Source of the DNA: Eubacteriales bacterium
GTDB taxonomy: Bacteria > Bacillota > Clostridia > JANYKE01
Direction of reading: 5' to 3'
DNA: 9,743 bases
Assembly (NCBI GenBank): GCA_025361685.1
Contig: JANYKE010000214.1
Location: 1 to 9,743 of the forward strand
This document shows, piece by piece, positions 1 to 6,930 of this stretch (position 1 is its first letter; each line of letters begins with the position of its first letter). The notes under the pieces were generated by a model. It saw only the letters and a program-made list of their open reading frames with translations. It searched no databases and was not told where the DNA came from. The position numbers and the translations under genes are program-made.

Positions 1-1287
1 TGCAATGCCGGTAAAAACAACTGCAAGAAGAAAAATTATCAACGTTCCCACCAACAAACCGTTTCCTTCGAAAATAGATGTAATGATTACCAGCTCACTG
101 CTGAAAACGCTGAAAGGCGGCATACCGGCTATTGCAAACAATCCAAGAAGGAAAAATATTCCCGTAATCGGAAGCAGCTTTAGCATGCTCTTAACTTTTG
201 AAATTTCTTTTGTCTTGTATTTTTGCAAAACATTTCCCGATGACAAAAACAACATTGCTTTGGTAAATGAATGATTAATCATGTGGAGCAACGCGCCGAA
301 AATTGCCAGCGGCGTGAAAATTCCTATGGCAATAGAAATTATACCCATATGTTCAATGCTTGAATATGCCAGCAGTCTCTTGTAATCTTTCTGTGTGAGA
401 ATAAATATTGCTGCAGTTACAATGGATAAGATTCCTACTGCAATTAAAATTCTCCCGGTAAAAACGCTGCTTCCAAAACTTTTGTTTACTATGGCTACTG
501 TTCGAATGATTCCGTACATTGCGCCGTTAAGCAAAACACCTGAGAGCAGTGCACTTATCGGTGAAGGTGCCTGGCTATGTGCATCAGGAAGCCATGTATG
601 CATCGGTGCAAGTCCCGCCTTAGTTCCGAAGCCGATGAGAATAAATATAAATGCAAGCCTTAGCGTTGAATCTTTTAGCGATGCCGCGTTATTGTACAAT
701 GCTACCCAGTCCAAATATTGCGAGTTCTGTAATGCATCGCCTGACGAAATCTGTAAGAATATAATTCCGAGTAGTGCAACAGCGATGCCGACAGAACAGA
801 TAATAATATATTTCCACGCGGCCTCGAGAGCATTCTTGCCGTTGTGAAACCCGACAAGAAATACAGAGGCTAAAGTTGTTGCTTCAATTGCTATCCACAT
901 TACACCGATATTTTTCACTACCAAAGCAAGTATTATTGTGAATATGAAAGCATACATCAAGATGTAATATGTTCGGAATCTTTTCCTGCTAAGCTCGCCA
1001 TGCTTTACCTCTTCTTCTAAATATCCGACAGAATAAATACTTGTCATGAATCCGATTATTACAACTATGTCGAGAACAATAATGCTCAGGGAATCGATAT
1101 ATATAAGCCCGCCCAGCGCCGGATAGCTGACTGTACCAAAAAGTATAACTTCACGAGTCACAAACAGCGAAGCAATTAATGTGAGACTTGAAGATGACAA
1201 ATTAATCATATGTTGTATTCGGCTGTCTTTGATCAACAAAAACATTATTACAGCGATAATCGGCACAGCAAGTATTGCGAATCCCAT
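1..1287 (-). CDS. hyfF: HyfF-like antiporter subunit of hydrogenase-4 complex (partial, C-terminus off the left edge)
   Basis: This is an integral membrane proton-translocating subunit related to NuoL/M/N and Mrp antiporters. The window holds the first 429 residues; E. coli HyfF is about 526, so roughly the last fifth is missing. Translating the minus strand gives an uninterrupted series of hydrophobic helices with the family's buried charged residues in place: Glu135 in WIAIEATT, Lys223 in GFGTKAGLAPMHTWLPDAH, Lys303 and His313 in the KRLLAYSSIEHMG block, His335, His339 and Lys343 in LLHMINHSFTKAM, and Glu398 after AGMPPFSVFSSE. No expected channel residue is missing. The ATG at 1287 is preceded by AGGGGG, which lies in the last codons of hyfE. 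The gap from hyfE is 3 bases, so the two are surely co-transcribed and probably translationally coupled. The family assignment is firm. HyfF rather than a generic NuoL/M homologue rests on its place after HyfE. Confidence 0.93.
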   Translation of the reverse strand, partial: MGFAILAVPIIAVIMFLLIKDSRIQHMINLSSSSLTLIASLFVTREVILFGTVSYPALGGLIYIDSLSIIVLDIVVIIGFMTSIYSVGYLEEEVKHGELSRKRFRTYYILMYAFIFTIILALVVKNIGVMWIAIEATTLASVFLVGFHNGKNALEAAWKYIIICSVGIAVALLGIIFLQISSGDALQNSQYLDWVALYNNAASLKDSTLRLAFIFILIGFGTKAGLAPMHTWLPDAHSQAPSPISALLSGVLLNGAMYGIIRTVAIVNKSFGSSVFTGRILIAVGILSIVTAAIFILTQKDYKRLLAYSSIEHMGIISIAIGIFTPLAIFGALLHMINHSFTKAMLFLSSGNVLQKYKTKEISKVKSMLKLLPITGIFFLLGLFAIAGMPPFSVFSSELVIITSIFEGNGLLVGTLIIFLLAVVFTGIA

Positions 1288-1290
1288 TGT

Positions 1291-1947
1291 TTACCCCCTA
1301 AGATTTTTTAATTCGTTCATGTCAATTGAATCAAATTTTTCATTTATTTTAAACACCATGATACCAAGTATCAGGACTGCTGTTAACATGTCGATAAAAA
1401 TACCTATATCGACAATGAATGGCATTCCTTGTGTTGCAAGCATCGCCGTTATGAACAACCCATTTTCAATAACGAGAAAGCCAATGATCTGTCCAATTGC
1501 TTTTTTTCTGCTGATCATGAAAAACAAACCAATTAGAATAAGTGAAACAGAATTTACAACTCTCAAATTGATAATCCCTAAATTAATCCCACCGGTGTTT
1601 GAAATCGAAAAGTAGCAGAAAACAACAATCATGCAGCACACGAAAATAAGAATAGGTATGTTAAGAAAAAAATCTTTTTCGATTTTGTATTCTACATTTG
1701 TATATGCCTTATTTAAAAGATGTGGGATGTAAATTACTTTCATCGCAATAATAATTACGCAGACTATAAGGACATCAAACCGTCCTTCTTTAGATAGAAT
1801 GTCTATTCCCATTATTCCTGCTGTGAGAGCTATCAGCGCTGATTGAATTCTAAATGTTTGGATATATGATTTTATTCTTTTATTTGCCATGAGAATAAAA
1901 GATGATAATAAAATCAAAACTGACAGTACATCAAGAAAATCGGACAT
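1291..1947 (-). CDS. hyfE: HyfE-like membrane subunit of hydrogenase-4 complex
   Basis: A 218-residue, very hydrophobic protein matching the usual length of HyfE, the small membrane subunit whose C-terminal half resembles NuoK/MrpC of complex I and antiporters. It is expected to sit between the NuoH-like and antiporter-like subunits and help carry protons through the membrane. Helices are visible at about residues 5-20, 37-50, 58-75, 95-115, 127-145, 152-170 and 180-200. The NuoK-like buried acid is Glu161 in IIGFLVIENGLF, and Asp180 and Asp186 follow in the next helix (PFIVDIGIFIDML). Lys70 lies in an earlier helix. The ATG at 1947 has a strong AGGGAGG site seven bases upstream, placed inside the end of hyfC, and the gap to hyfC is only 2 bases. 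Length, position in the operon and the NuoK-like half agree. E. coli has hyfD between hyfC and hyfE; it is not here. Confidence 0.92.
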   Translation of the reverse strand: MSDFLDVLSVLILLSSFILMANKRIKSYIQTFRIQSALIALTAGIMGIDILSKEGRFDVLIVCVIIIAMKVIYIPHLLNKAYTNVEYKIEKDFFLNIPILIFVCCMIVVFCYFSISNTGGINLGIINLRVVNSVSLILIGLFFMISRKKAIGQIIGFLVIENGLFITAMLATQGMPFIVDIGIFIDMLTAVLILGIMVFKINEKFDSIDMNELKNLRG

Positions 1948-1949
1948 GT

Positions 1950-2897
1950 TTACCTCCCTAAAATAAAATATTGTAAAAATCCAAGAAACGACAAAATAAA
2001 CGCTAGTGCTGCAATGTTTGGTATGCTGAACAAGCGCAATTTTACTGTGCTGACTTCAACTATAGCAATTACCACAGCGACAAAAATAACTTTTATCAAA
2101 TATATCAGGAGTGATATTGCGACGGCGCCAATGCCTGCAATCGAAATAAACTGATCATGCGGAATAAAAATATTAACAAGCAGCGTGATAAATACCAGCT
2201 GTTTGACCGCCGCACCAAGTTCAATCAGAGCAAGATTTCTGCCTGAATACTCAAGTATCATTGCTTCGTGAACCATGGTCAATTCCAAATGTGTTGCCGG
2301 ATCATCAACGGGTATTCTGGAAGTTTCGGCAATGATAATAACCAGCATTGCGATAAATGTCAGAATATATACCGGATGAATCAAGGGAAAATCAGCAGCC
2401 TTCATTGAGCCCATTATTTGATAAACCGAAGTCGAGTTGGGAATCAGAGCCACCGTAAATAATGTAATAAGAATCGATGGCTCGATAAGCGAAGAAATCA
2501 TCGCCTCGCGGCTGGCTCCCATGCCGCCGAATGTGCTTCCTGTGTCAAGTGCGGCAAGCATCATAAAAAATCTGCCCAGAGCAAGTATATAGACCATCAA
2601 AATAATATCTCCTGCAAATCCAACGGGCATAATCATCGTCGTGACAGGAACAAGAAGTGCAGCGGCAACTGCGGAAGAAAATACAATGTAAGGTGTTACT
2701 TTAAATATCCACGAAGAAACATCCGACACGACGACACTTTTCTTAATTAGTTTAAGCAAGTCAAAATACATTTGCAAAACAGGAGCACCCTTTCGTTTTT
2801 GTGTAAATGCTTTTACTTTCTTAATAATGCCATTTACCAAAGGGGCTAACATGATGATTACAAATATTTGAATAACTGCATACAAAACATTTGCCAT
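1950..2897 (-). CDS. hyfC: HyfC/HycD-like, NuoH-related membrane anchor subunit
   Basis: A 315-residue membrane protein of the NuoH/ND1, HycD and EchB family. In this family it anchors the soluble hydrogenase module and couples its redox chemistry to the membrane channels. Typical NuoH-like signatures are visible: QKRKGAP at 33-39 in the first cytoplasmic loop; the stretch around 116-131 (LAALDTGSTFGGMGASRE) with Asp118 and Glu131; Glu139 in SSLIEPS; and the acidic loop AETSRIPVDDP at 190-200, followed by Glu205, Glu211 and Glu216 in the ELTMVHEAMILEYSG block. The length fits HyfC/HycD (about 305-320). The ATG at 2897 has GGAGAAG upstream, and 15 bases separate it from the hyfB stop (TAG). 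The assignment is firm. Whether the partner is a true NiFe hydrogenase cannot be read from this subunit. Confidence 0.94.
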   Translation of the reverse strand: MANVLYAVIQIFVIIMLAPLVNGIIKKVKAFTQKRKGAPVLQMYFDLLKLIKKSVVVSDVSSWIFKVTPYIVFSSAVAAALLVPVTTMIMPVGFAGDIILMVYILALGRFFMMLAALDTGSTFGGMGASREAMISSLIEPSILITLFTVALIPNSTSVYQIMGSMKAADFPLIHPVYILTFIAMLVIIIAETSRIPVDDPATHLELTMVHEAMILEYSGRNLALIELGAAVKQLVFITLLVNIFIPHDQFISIAGIGAVAISLLIYLIKVIFVAVVIAIVEVSTVKLRLFSIPNIAALAFILSFLGFLQYFILGR

Positions 2898-2912
2898 TAA
2901 CTTTTTCTTCTC

Positions 2913-4973
2913 CTAAACAAGTCTGTTATATAGCATCAAAACTATTACAGCAATAAAAATATAAACGAGGTATGCGTGAATGCTTCCTGTCTGAACGGAA
3001 AATTTCACCTTCCGCGAAAGACTCTTTAGCACTCGCAATATCGGAGCGTAAAAATATTTTTCAAAAATCTGTTCTGTTGATACTTTATATTTGATTGAAG
3101 TTGGGAAGTACGATGATGCACTTTCTTCGATTTCGACCTCTCTTCTTGGTCTGTATAAAATCTTCAAAACAATTCGCAGCGGTTTGGAAAATCCTGTGGC
3201 ACTGTACTGCATTTTCGAATCAAGTGATTCGAATCCGCAATCCCACGTGCCGTATTTTCTTTCAATATATTTACCGCCGATAATCCTAATTACAAAAATA
3301 GCGAGTAAAATTACTCCGACAATGGCGCCTAAAATCACAAGCGGAGATATTGCATTTCCTGAAATGCTTAGTGGGTAGAATGCTATTATGAATCCGCCTT
3401 GAAGCTGATTGATGATCGATGTCCCGACCATACCTGAAACCACCTTATCAACACCGCGTATAAATAGTGTTGGGAAAAGTCCTATCGCCAGACACATCAG
3501 TGCAAGTATTCCCATTCCTATATTCATTGTGACAGGAACTTCTTTTGCATTTTCTACCGCAGCGCTTCTTGAACGTCCTAAAAATGATATGCCAAAGAGT
3601 TTTACAAAGCATGCTGCTGCAAGAGCTCCGGCTAAAGCAAGCGCGGCAACTGAAAGAATGGATAAAATGTTGATGCCTGCCTCTCCGGGAATGATATTTG
3701 CAAATAGTGCTTGATAGGTCAGCCATTCACTGATGAATCCATTGAACGGAACGATTGCGCATATTGCGAGTGAGAAGCACAGTACCAGCAGCGCCGTGAT
3801 TGGCATCTTCTTTATTAATCCGCCGAGTTTCTCAATATTTTTTGTGTGCGTTGCATATTGAATTGAGCCGGCTCCCAGAAACAGTCCGCCTTTAAACAGA
3901 GTATGGTTAAATGTGTGTAAAAGTGACGCAGTAATTGCAAGGGCTCCAAGGAATTCATTTTTTTGTGCTAGTGCTATGAATCCAACTCCCAACCCGATCA
4001 GAATGATTCCAATATTTTCAACGCTGTGAAATGCTAGCAGCCTTTTGATGTTATGCTCCATTAATGCGTATGCAACTCCGAGCACTGCAGAAATAATTCC
4101 TATACACAATATCGAAATTCCCCACCATGTATTCTCCACATGCAAATAGCACAAAACAAATCTCAGCAATCCATATATTGCAGTTTTGATCATGATGCCG
4201 GACATTAGTGCGGACACATTGCTTGGTGCTGCCGGATGTGCGCGAGGCAGCCAAATGTGTACCGGAATTACTCCGGCCTTGGTGCCAAACCCGATCAGGA
4301 ATAAGACAAACATTATATTCTTTGCAAATTCAGGTATTGCTGTCGAACTTCCACGCAAGTCAAAGGATCCTGTGTAACTAAACATTATCATAAATGCAAT
4401 TAACAGAAAGGCAGTGCCGATGTGTGTCATGATAATGTACAACTTACCGGCTTTTTGATTTTCTACATGCTCTGACTCAAATACTACCAGGAAATACGAA
4501 ACAAAAGACATAGCTTCCCATGCGAAAAAGAAAAATATTGCATTGCTTGAAATCATTACCAGAAGCATTGATAAAATAAATGTTGAATATAAAAAGTTGA
4601 AGAGGCCGACATTTCTTTTGCCATAGTAATGTGAAATGTAGCCTATCGAATATATGGAAACGCAGATTACAAGCACGGATAGGCAAAGCACAAAGAAAGC
4701 AGACAGTTTATCAAATTCGATTTCGATTGAAATAAAAGGTATTGTTGAGGTGAAAATATTTATATGCGTTGAAGTGTTGTCGATGAAAATTTTGATGACT
4801 GAGGCGGCTACTCCAAAAAAAGCTGCGATTATGCAGATTACATTTGATACAATGTTGCATAGCTTGTGCGATTTTATCAGAATCAACGCAGCGAAAGCGG
4901 CTAACAAGAAAAGTGTTATGGCTGCTATGAGTAGCGTACCTTGTTCGCTTAGGCTGTTGATTTGCATTAACAA
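2913..4973 (-). CDS. hyfB: HyfB/HycC-like large antiporter subunit of hydrogenase-4 complex (TTG start)
   Basis: First gene of the operon: 686 residues, close to E. coli HyfB (about 672) and longer than HycC (about 608). It is a NuoL-like proton-pumping membrane subunit. Conserved residues seen are Glu153 in FFAWEAMSF, Lys232 in GFGTKAGVIPVHIWLPRAHPAAPS, Lys310 and His316 in IKRLLAFHSVEN, His353, His357 and Lys361 in LLHTFNHTLFKGG, and Glu416 in FNGFISEW. The C-terminal part has the HyfB/HycC-type motif KYGTWDCGFE at 574-582, then YSATGFSKPLR, an amphipathic stretch and a last helix at about 666-684. TTG at 4973 is preferred as start because the GGAG at 4985-4982 lies 8 bases upstream. The ATG at 4967 would sit 14 bases away and would shorten the protein by only two residues. 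No frameshift or missing residue was seen. Confidence 0.93.
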   Translation of the reverse strand: MLMQINSLSEQGTLLIAAITLFLLAAFAALILIKSHKLCNIVSNVICIIAAFFGVAASVIKIFIDNTSTHINIFTSTIPFISIEIEFDKLSAFFVLCLSVLVICVSIYSIGYISHYYGKRNVGLFNFLYSTFILSMLLVMISSNAIFFFFAWEAMSFVSYFLVVFESEHVENQKAGKLYIIMTHIGTAFLLIAFMIMFSYTGSFDLRGSSTAIPEFAKNIMFVLFLIGFGTKAGVIPVHIWLPRAHPAAPSNVSALMSGIMIKTAIYGLLRFVLCYLHVENTWWGISILCIGIISAVLGVAYALMEHNIKRLLAFHSVENIGIILIGLGVGFIALAQKNEFLGALAITASLLHTFNHTLFKGGLFLGAGSIQYATHTKNIEKLGGLIKKMPITALLVLCFSLAICAIVPFNGFISEWLTYQALFANIIPGEAGINILSILSVAALALAGALAAACFVKLFGISFLGRSRSAAVENAKEVPVTMNIGMGILALMCLAIGLFPTLFIRGVDKVVSGMVGTSIINQLQGGFIIAFYPLSISGNAISPLVILGAIVGVILLAIFVIRIIGGKYIERKYGTWDCGFESLDSKMQYSATGFSKPLRIVLKILYRPRREVEIEESASSYFPTSIKYKVSTEQIFEKYFYAPILRVLKSLSRKVKFSVQTGSIHAYLVYIFIAVIVLMLYNRLV

Positions 4974-5008
4974 TTTGTTTTCTCCTTTAACAATTTATTT
5001 TCTCCAAT
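4969..5008 (-). repeat. 20-bp tandem duplication carrying the hyfB start signal
   Basis: Two adjacent 20-bp units (4969-4988 and 4989-5008) agree at 17 of 20 positions; both contain aacaattt and ttttctcc on the plus strand. Read on the minus strand, each unit holds GGAG, eight bases and TTG, so the duplication has copied a complete translation-initiation signal. The unit nearer hyfB is the one used by the annotated start. Directly beyond it lies the 10-bp repeat array. Confidence 0.8.
4973..4988 (-). promoter_or_regulatory. hyfB ribosome binding site deciding a TTG start
   Basis: On the minus strand AAAGGAG is followed by eight bases and then TTG, TTA, ATG. Spacing favours the TTG at 4973. 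The ATG two codons later is the fallback start. The same GGAG-8-TTG arrangement is repeated exactly 20 bases upstream. Confidence 0.75.
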
Positions 5009-5010
5009 TT

Positions 5011-5060
5011 GTACACACGTTCACACACTTTTACACGTGATTTCACATGATTTCACACGT
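5011..5060. repeat. Five 10-bp tandem units with invariant CAC in the hyfB leader
   Basis: Five consecutive 10-base units can be aligned without gaps. On the plus strand the consensus is about tttCACacgt. The CAC at positions 4-6 is identical in all five units, and position 9 is G in four of five. Ten-base spacing puts the CAC (GTG on the transcribed strand) on the same face of the helix each turn. The array ends 37 bases before the hyfB TTG start. It may be a cooperative protein binding site or a slipped-strand repeat; no known operator was recognised. Within it GTGA-TT-TCAC at 5037-5046 is a short inverted repeat. No convincing sigma-70 promoter for hyfB was found between 4974 and 5131. Confidence 0.75.
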
Positions 5061-5131
5061 TGATTCGGCTTTATTCATTAGTCTGAAAAAAGCGATATGA
5101 CTTCGATATTTTCGAGATTTATTTGGGTCTG

Positions 5132-6670
5132 CTATTTGTCGAGGTCGTAGATTTCTTTGAAGTGTTGTGGGATTCCGCCGTTGTAACCGTTCCTCCATTT
5201 GTACTCGCTACGCTCGTAACGCTTGCGATATGAGGGTGGATCAACCGCGGGTCGGCCGGCTTGCGAGACGAGTTTGCCGTCTTTGGTGTAACCGGAGTTG
5301 CGAGGTTCGAGGACGCTGACCAGGTGTTTGCGCATCTTATCGAGTGTGTCTGAGTATTTAGGGTCGTTGATAAGATTGTGCAATTCTTGGGGATCGGATT
5401 CGAGGTCAAATAATTGCTCGGTGTCGATTCGCATGAACCAAATGTACTTGAACTTTTCATCGACTATGTATTGAATGTCACGCGGCGGATTTACTTCGGA
5501 ACAATTTTCACCGTGAATAAATTCGCGCGGGCTTGCTTCGCCTTTGATTTGCGGGATGAGACTGATACCGTCTACGTCATCCGGAATTGTTACCCTGGCT
5601 GCTTCAAGTATTGTCGGCATGATGTCCTGAATTACTGCAGGCTTATTTATCTTCTTAATATTTTTACTGTTATCAGTATTAGTTGGGAGAGTTACAATTA
5701 GCGGAATGTGTGCCGAGCCCTCGTACGCAACTCCTTTTCTAAACATGTGATGATCTCCTTGCATGTCACCATGATCAGCTGAGAATACGAAAATCGTGTT
5801 ATCGAAAATTTCATTGTTCTTCAAATAGAAAATAAGTCTTCCGATTTGATGGTCGATAAATGTTATGTTTCCGTAATATCCTGCACGTGTGCATTTTAAA
5901 TCTCCATCAGGTAATATTCCGGTAATGGCATCCGGAGCAACTGTCTTGCCTATCAATGATTCCTCATCCACCCAATCGCCCACCGGCACATCAGGCATAT
6001 CTTTGTTCATATACATGTCAAAATAATATTGTGGCGGATCATATGGTGCATGCGGTCTGGCAAATGACATCTTCAAAAAGAAAGGTGCACTTATATCGCG
6101 GTTCTCTAAAAATTCGAGTGAGCGCTCAACTGTCCAGTATGTGGGGTGCAGATATTCGGGTGCATGGTAAGGCCTCGCAGGCCAAGCGTTCCAGTCCATG
6201 CCATGGCCGGCGAAATGAAAGTCGGCGGGGCGGTTCTTTTCGAACCAACGGACATAGTCGGATTTAAAGTTTATATCTTCGACTCGGCTGGACTCGTCGA
6301 GAACCGTTTGGTGGAACCCCATCAAAGCACGCTGCGGTGTGAAGTGCATCTTGCCTATGCCTATGGTCTGATATCCTGCCTTGGCAAGTTCGCCGGGCAG
6401 CGTGTGTTCGAAGCCGACGCCGATACAGCCACAGCCGGCACCCATCTCATAGCTCATGCCTAGCACCCCGCAGTTCCAAGGAGTCATACCTGTCATAAGG
6501 CACGCCCTCGCCGGAACGCAGCTTGGCGACGGTGAGTAGGCCGCATTGAACAGGGTGCCCTGCGCCGCAAGCGAATCTAAATTCGGCGTCTCCACAAACT
6601 TGTTCCCTGCACATCCCATTGCGTCGCCTCTAAACTGATCAGTCATAATCAAAACAATATTTGGTCTCAT
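5132..6670 (-). CDS. Cytosolic Cys-type sulfatase (family S1, COG3119-like)
   Basis: A 512-residue sulfatase that hydrolyses sulfate esters; the substrate cannot be told. The formylglycine motif is CVPAR (Cys51, Arg55) followed by ACLMTG, so Cys51 must be oxidised to formylglycine by a maturase. Other family active-site residues are visible: Asp11 in LIMTDQ, Lys107 and His109 in GIGKMHF, His207 in ARPHAPY, Asp299 and His300 in FSADHGDMQGDHH, and Lys312. Position 12 is Gln where many arylsulfatases have a second Asp, as is common in COG3119 members. The C-terminal subdomain has the usual YKYIWF-like strand and a QLFDLESDPQELHNL motif. There is no signal peptide, so it acts in the cytoplasm on imported substrate. 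ATG at 6670 is chosen over the in-frame GTG at 6694 because GGAAGAGG lies 8 bases upstream and relatives begin M-x-PNIxLIMTDQ. A related alternative is a phosphonate monoesterase; the motif set favours sulfatase. GC looks higher than its neighbours in parts. Confidence 0.92.
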   Translation of the reverse strand: MRPNIVLIMTDQFRGDAMGCAGNKFVETPNLDSLAAQGTLFNAAYSPSPSCVPARACLMTGMTPWNCGVLGMSYEMGAGCGCIGVGFEHTLPGELAKAGYQTIGIGKMHFTPQRALMGFHQTVLDESSRVEDINFKSDYVRWFEKNRPADFHFAGHGMDWNAWPARPYHAPEYLHPTYWTVERSLEFLENRDISAPFFLKMSFARPHAPYDPPQYYFDMYMNKDMPDVPVGDWVDEESLIGKTVAPDAITGILPDGDLKCTRAGYYGNITFIDHQIGRLIFYLKNNEIFDNTIFVFSADHGDMQGDHHMFRKGVAYEGSAHIPLIVTLPTNTDNSKNIKKINKPAVIQDIMPTILEAARVTIPDDVDGISLIPQIKGEASPREFIHGENCSEVNPPRDIQYIVDEKFKYIWFMRIDTEQLFDLESDPQELHNLINDPKYSDTLDKMRKHLVSVLEPRNSGYTKDGKLVSQAGRPAVDPPSYRKRYERSEYKWRNGYNGGIPQHFKEIYDLDK

Positions 6671-6678
6671 AAACTTTA

Positions 6679-6686
6679 CCTCTTCC
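6679..6686 (-). promoter_or_regulatory. Sulfatase ribosome binding site
   Basis: GGAAGAGG on the minus strand, 8 bases before the ATG at 6670. It lies inside the codons that a GTG start at 6694 would translate, which argues for the shorter 512-residue protein. Confidence 0.75.
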
Positions 6687-6708
6687 TTCACCACACCAAA
6701 ATTTGCAA

Positions 6709-6744
6709 TACCAGTCTTACCAATCGTACCAATCTTGCGAATCC
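6709..6744. repeat. 9-bp tandem repeat in the sulfatase leader
   Basis: Three consecutive 9-base units on the plus strand follow taccaAtcN with few changes (6709-6717, 6718-6726, 6727-6735). A fourth, degraded unit (tgcgaatcc, 6736-6744) comes next. On the sulfatase strand the motif reads GATTGGTA. The array sits between the proposed sulfatase -10 box and the ribosome binding site, so it would lie in the untranslated leader. It may be a direct-repeat operator or a replication-slippage repeat; it was not recognised as a known site. Confidence 0.6.
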
Positions 6745-6763
6745 CAACTTGCTACTGCTTTAT

Positions 6764-6792
6764 ATTCTACACTCAACAACAAGTATTTTCAA
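6764..6792 (-). promoter_or_regulatory. Sigma-70/sigma-A type promoter of the sulfatase
   Basis: On the minus strand TTGAAA (6792-6787) is followed by a 17-base spacer and TAGAAT (6769-6764). Each box matches the consensus at five of six positions and the spacing is ideal. Transcription would begin near 6757, giving a leader of about 87 bases that contains the 9-bp repeats. TATAAA at nearly the same place is a possible alternative -10. Confidence 0.65.
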
Positions 6793-6805
6793 GCAAACAC
6801 AGCAA

Positions 6806-6818
6806 TAATTCATAATTA
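6806..6818. promoter_or_regulatory. AT-rich palindrome between the divergent promoters (possible operator)
   Basis: TAATT-CAT-AATTA is a perfect 5-bp inverted repeat with a 3-base centre. It sits in the 54 bases separating the two -35 boxes, where a regulator could act on the sulfatase and exporter promoters together. The composition is AT-rich, so chance occurrence is possible, and no regulator gene is present in the window. Confidence 0.35.
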
Positions 6819-6846
6819 GCCACAACCTTAGTCACAATTCCCAGCC

Positions 6847-6875
6847 TTGACTTTTTTTTGCCGACTCTATACAAT
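6847..6875 (+). promoter_or_regulatory. Sigma-70/sigma-A type promoter of the ABC exporter genes
   Basis: TTGACT (6847-6852), a 17-base spacer and TACAAT (6870-6875) match the consensus at five of six positions in each box. Transcription would start near 6882, about 60 bases before the exporter start. The spacer begins with a run of T, giving T8 at 6852-6859. The sequence from the -10 box onward, TACAATTAAATTACC, resembles half of a MarR/OhrR-type operator (inference). Confidence 0.75.
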
Positions 6876-6930
6876 TAAATTACCATTTCAAAATACGAAT
6901 GGATAAAATATGAATGACAAAACAGGATTT

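Noticed and set aside
395..847. Plus-strand open frame opposite hyfF, with similar ones at 1181-1615, 3091-3378, 3409-3714 and 4654-5040
   Set aside because: They lie antisense to well-supported hyf genes, have no ribosome binding site or recognisable protein, and are shadows of the real frames.
5034..5050. CRP-like site in the hyfB leader (TGTGA and TCAC elements)
   Set aside because: The half-site spacing is 2 bases instead of about 6, and the elements are explained by the 10-bp repeat units.
5011..5060. CRISPR-like array
   Set aside because: The units are 10 bp with no spacers between them, which does not fit a repeat-spacer structure.
5101..5120. Terminator hairpin after the sulfatase
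   Set aside because: Only a 4-bp TCGA/TCGA stem around an AT loop is present and no T-run follows on the minus strand; read-through into hyfB cannot be excluded.
6671..6694. Longer sulfatase starting at GTG 6694
   Set aside because: The added codons contain the ribosome binding site of the ATG at 6670, and relatives start at the PNIxLIMTDQ segment.
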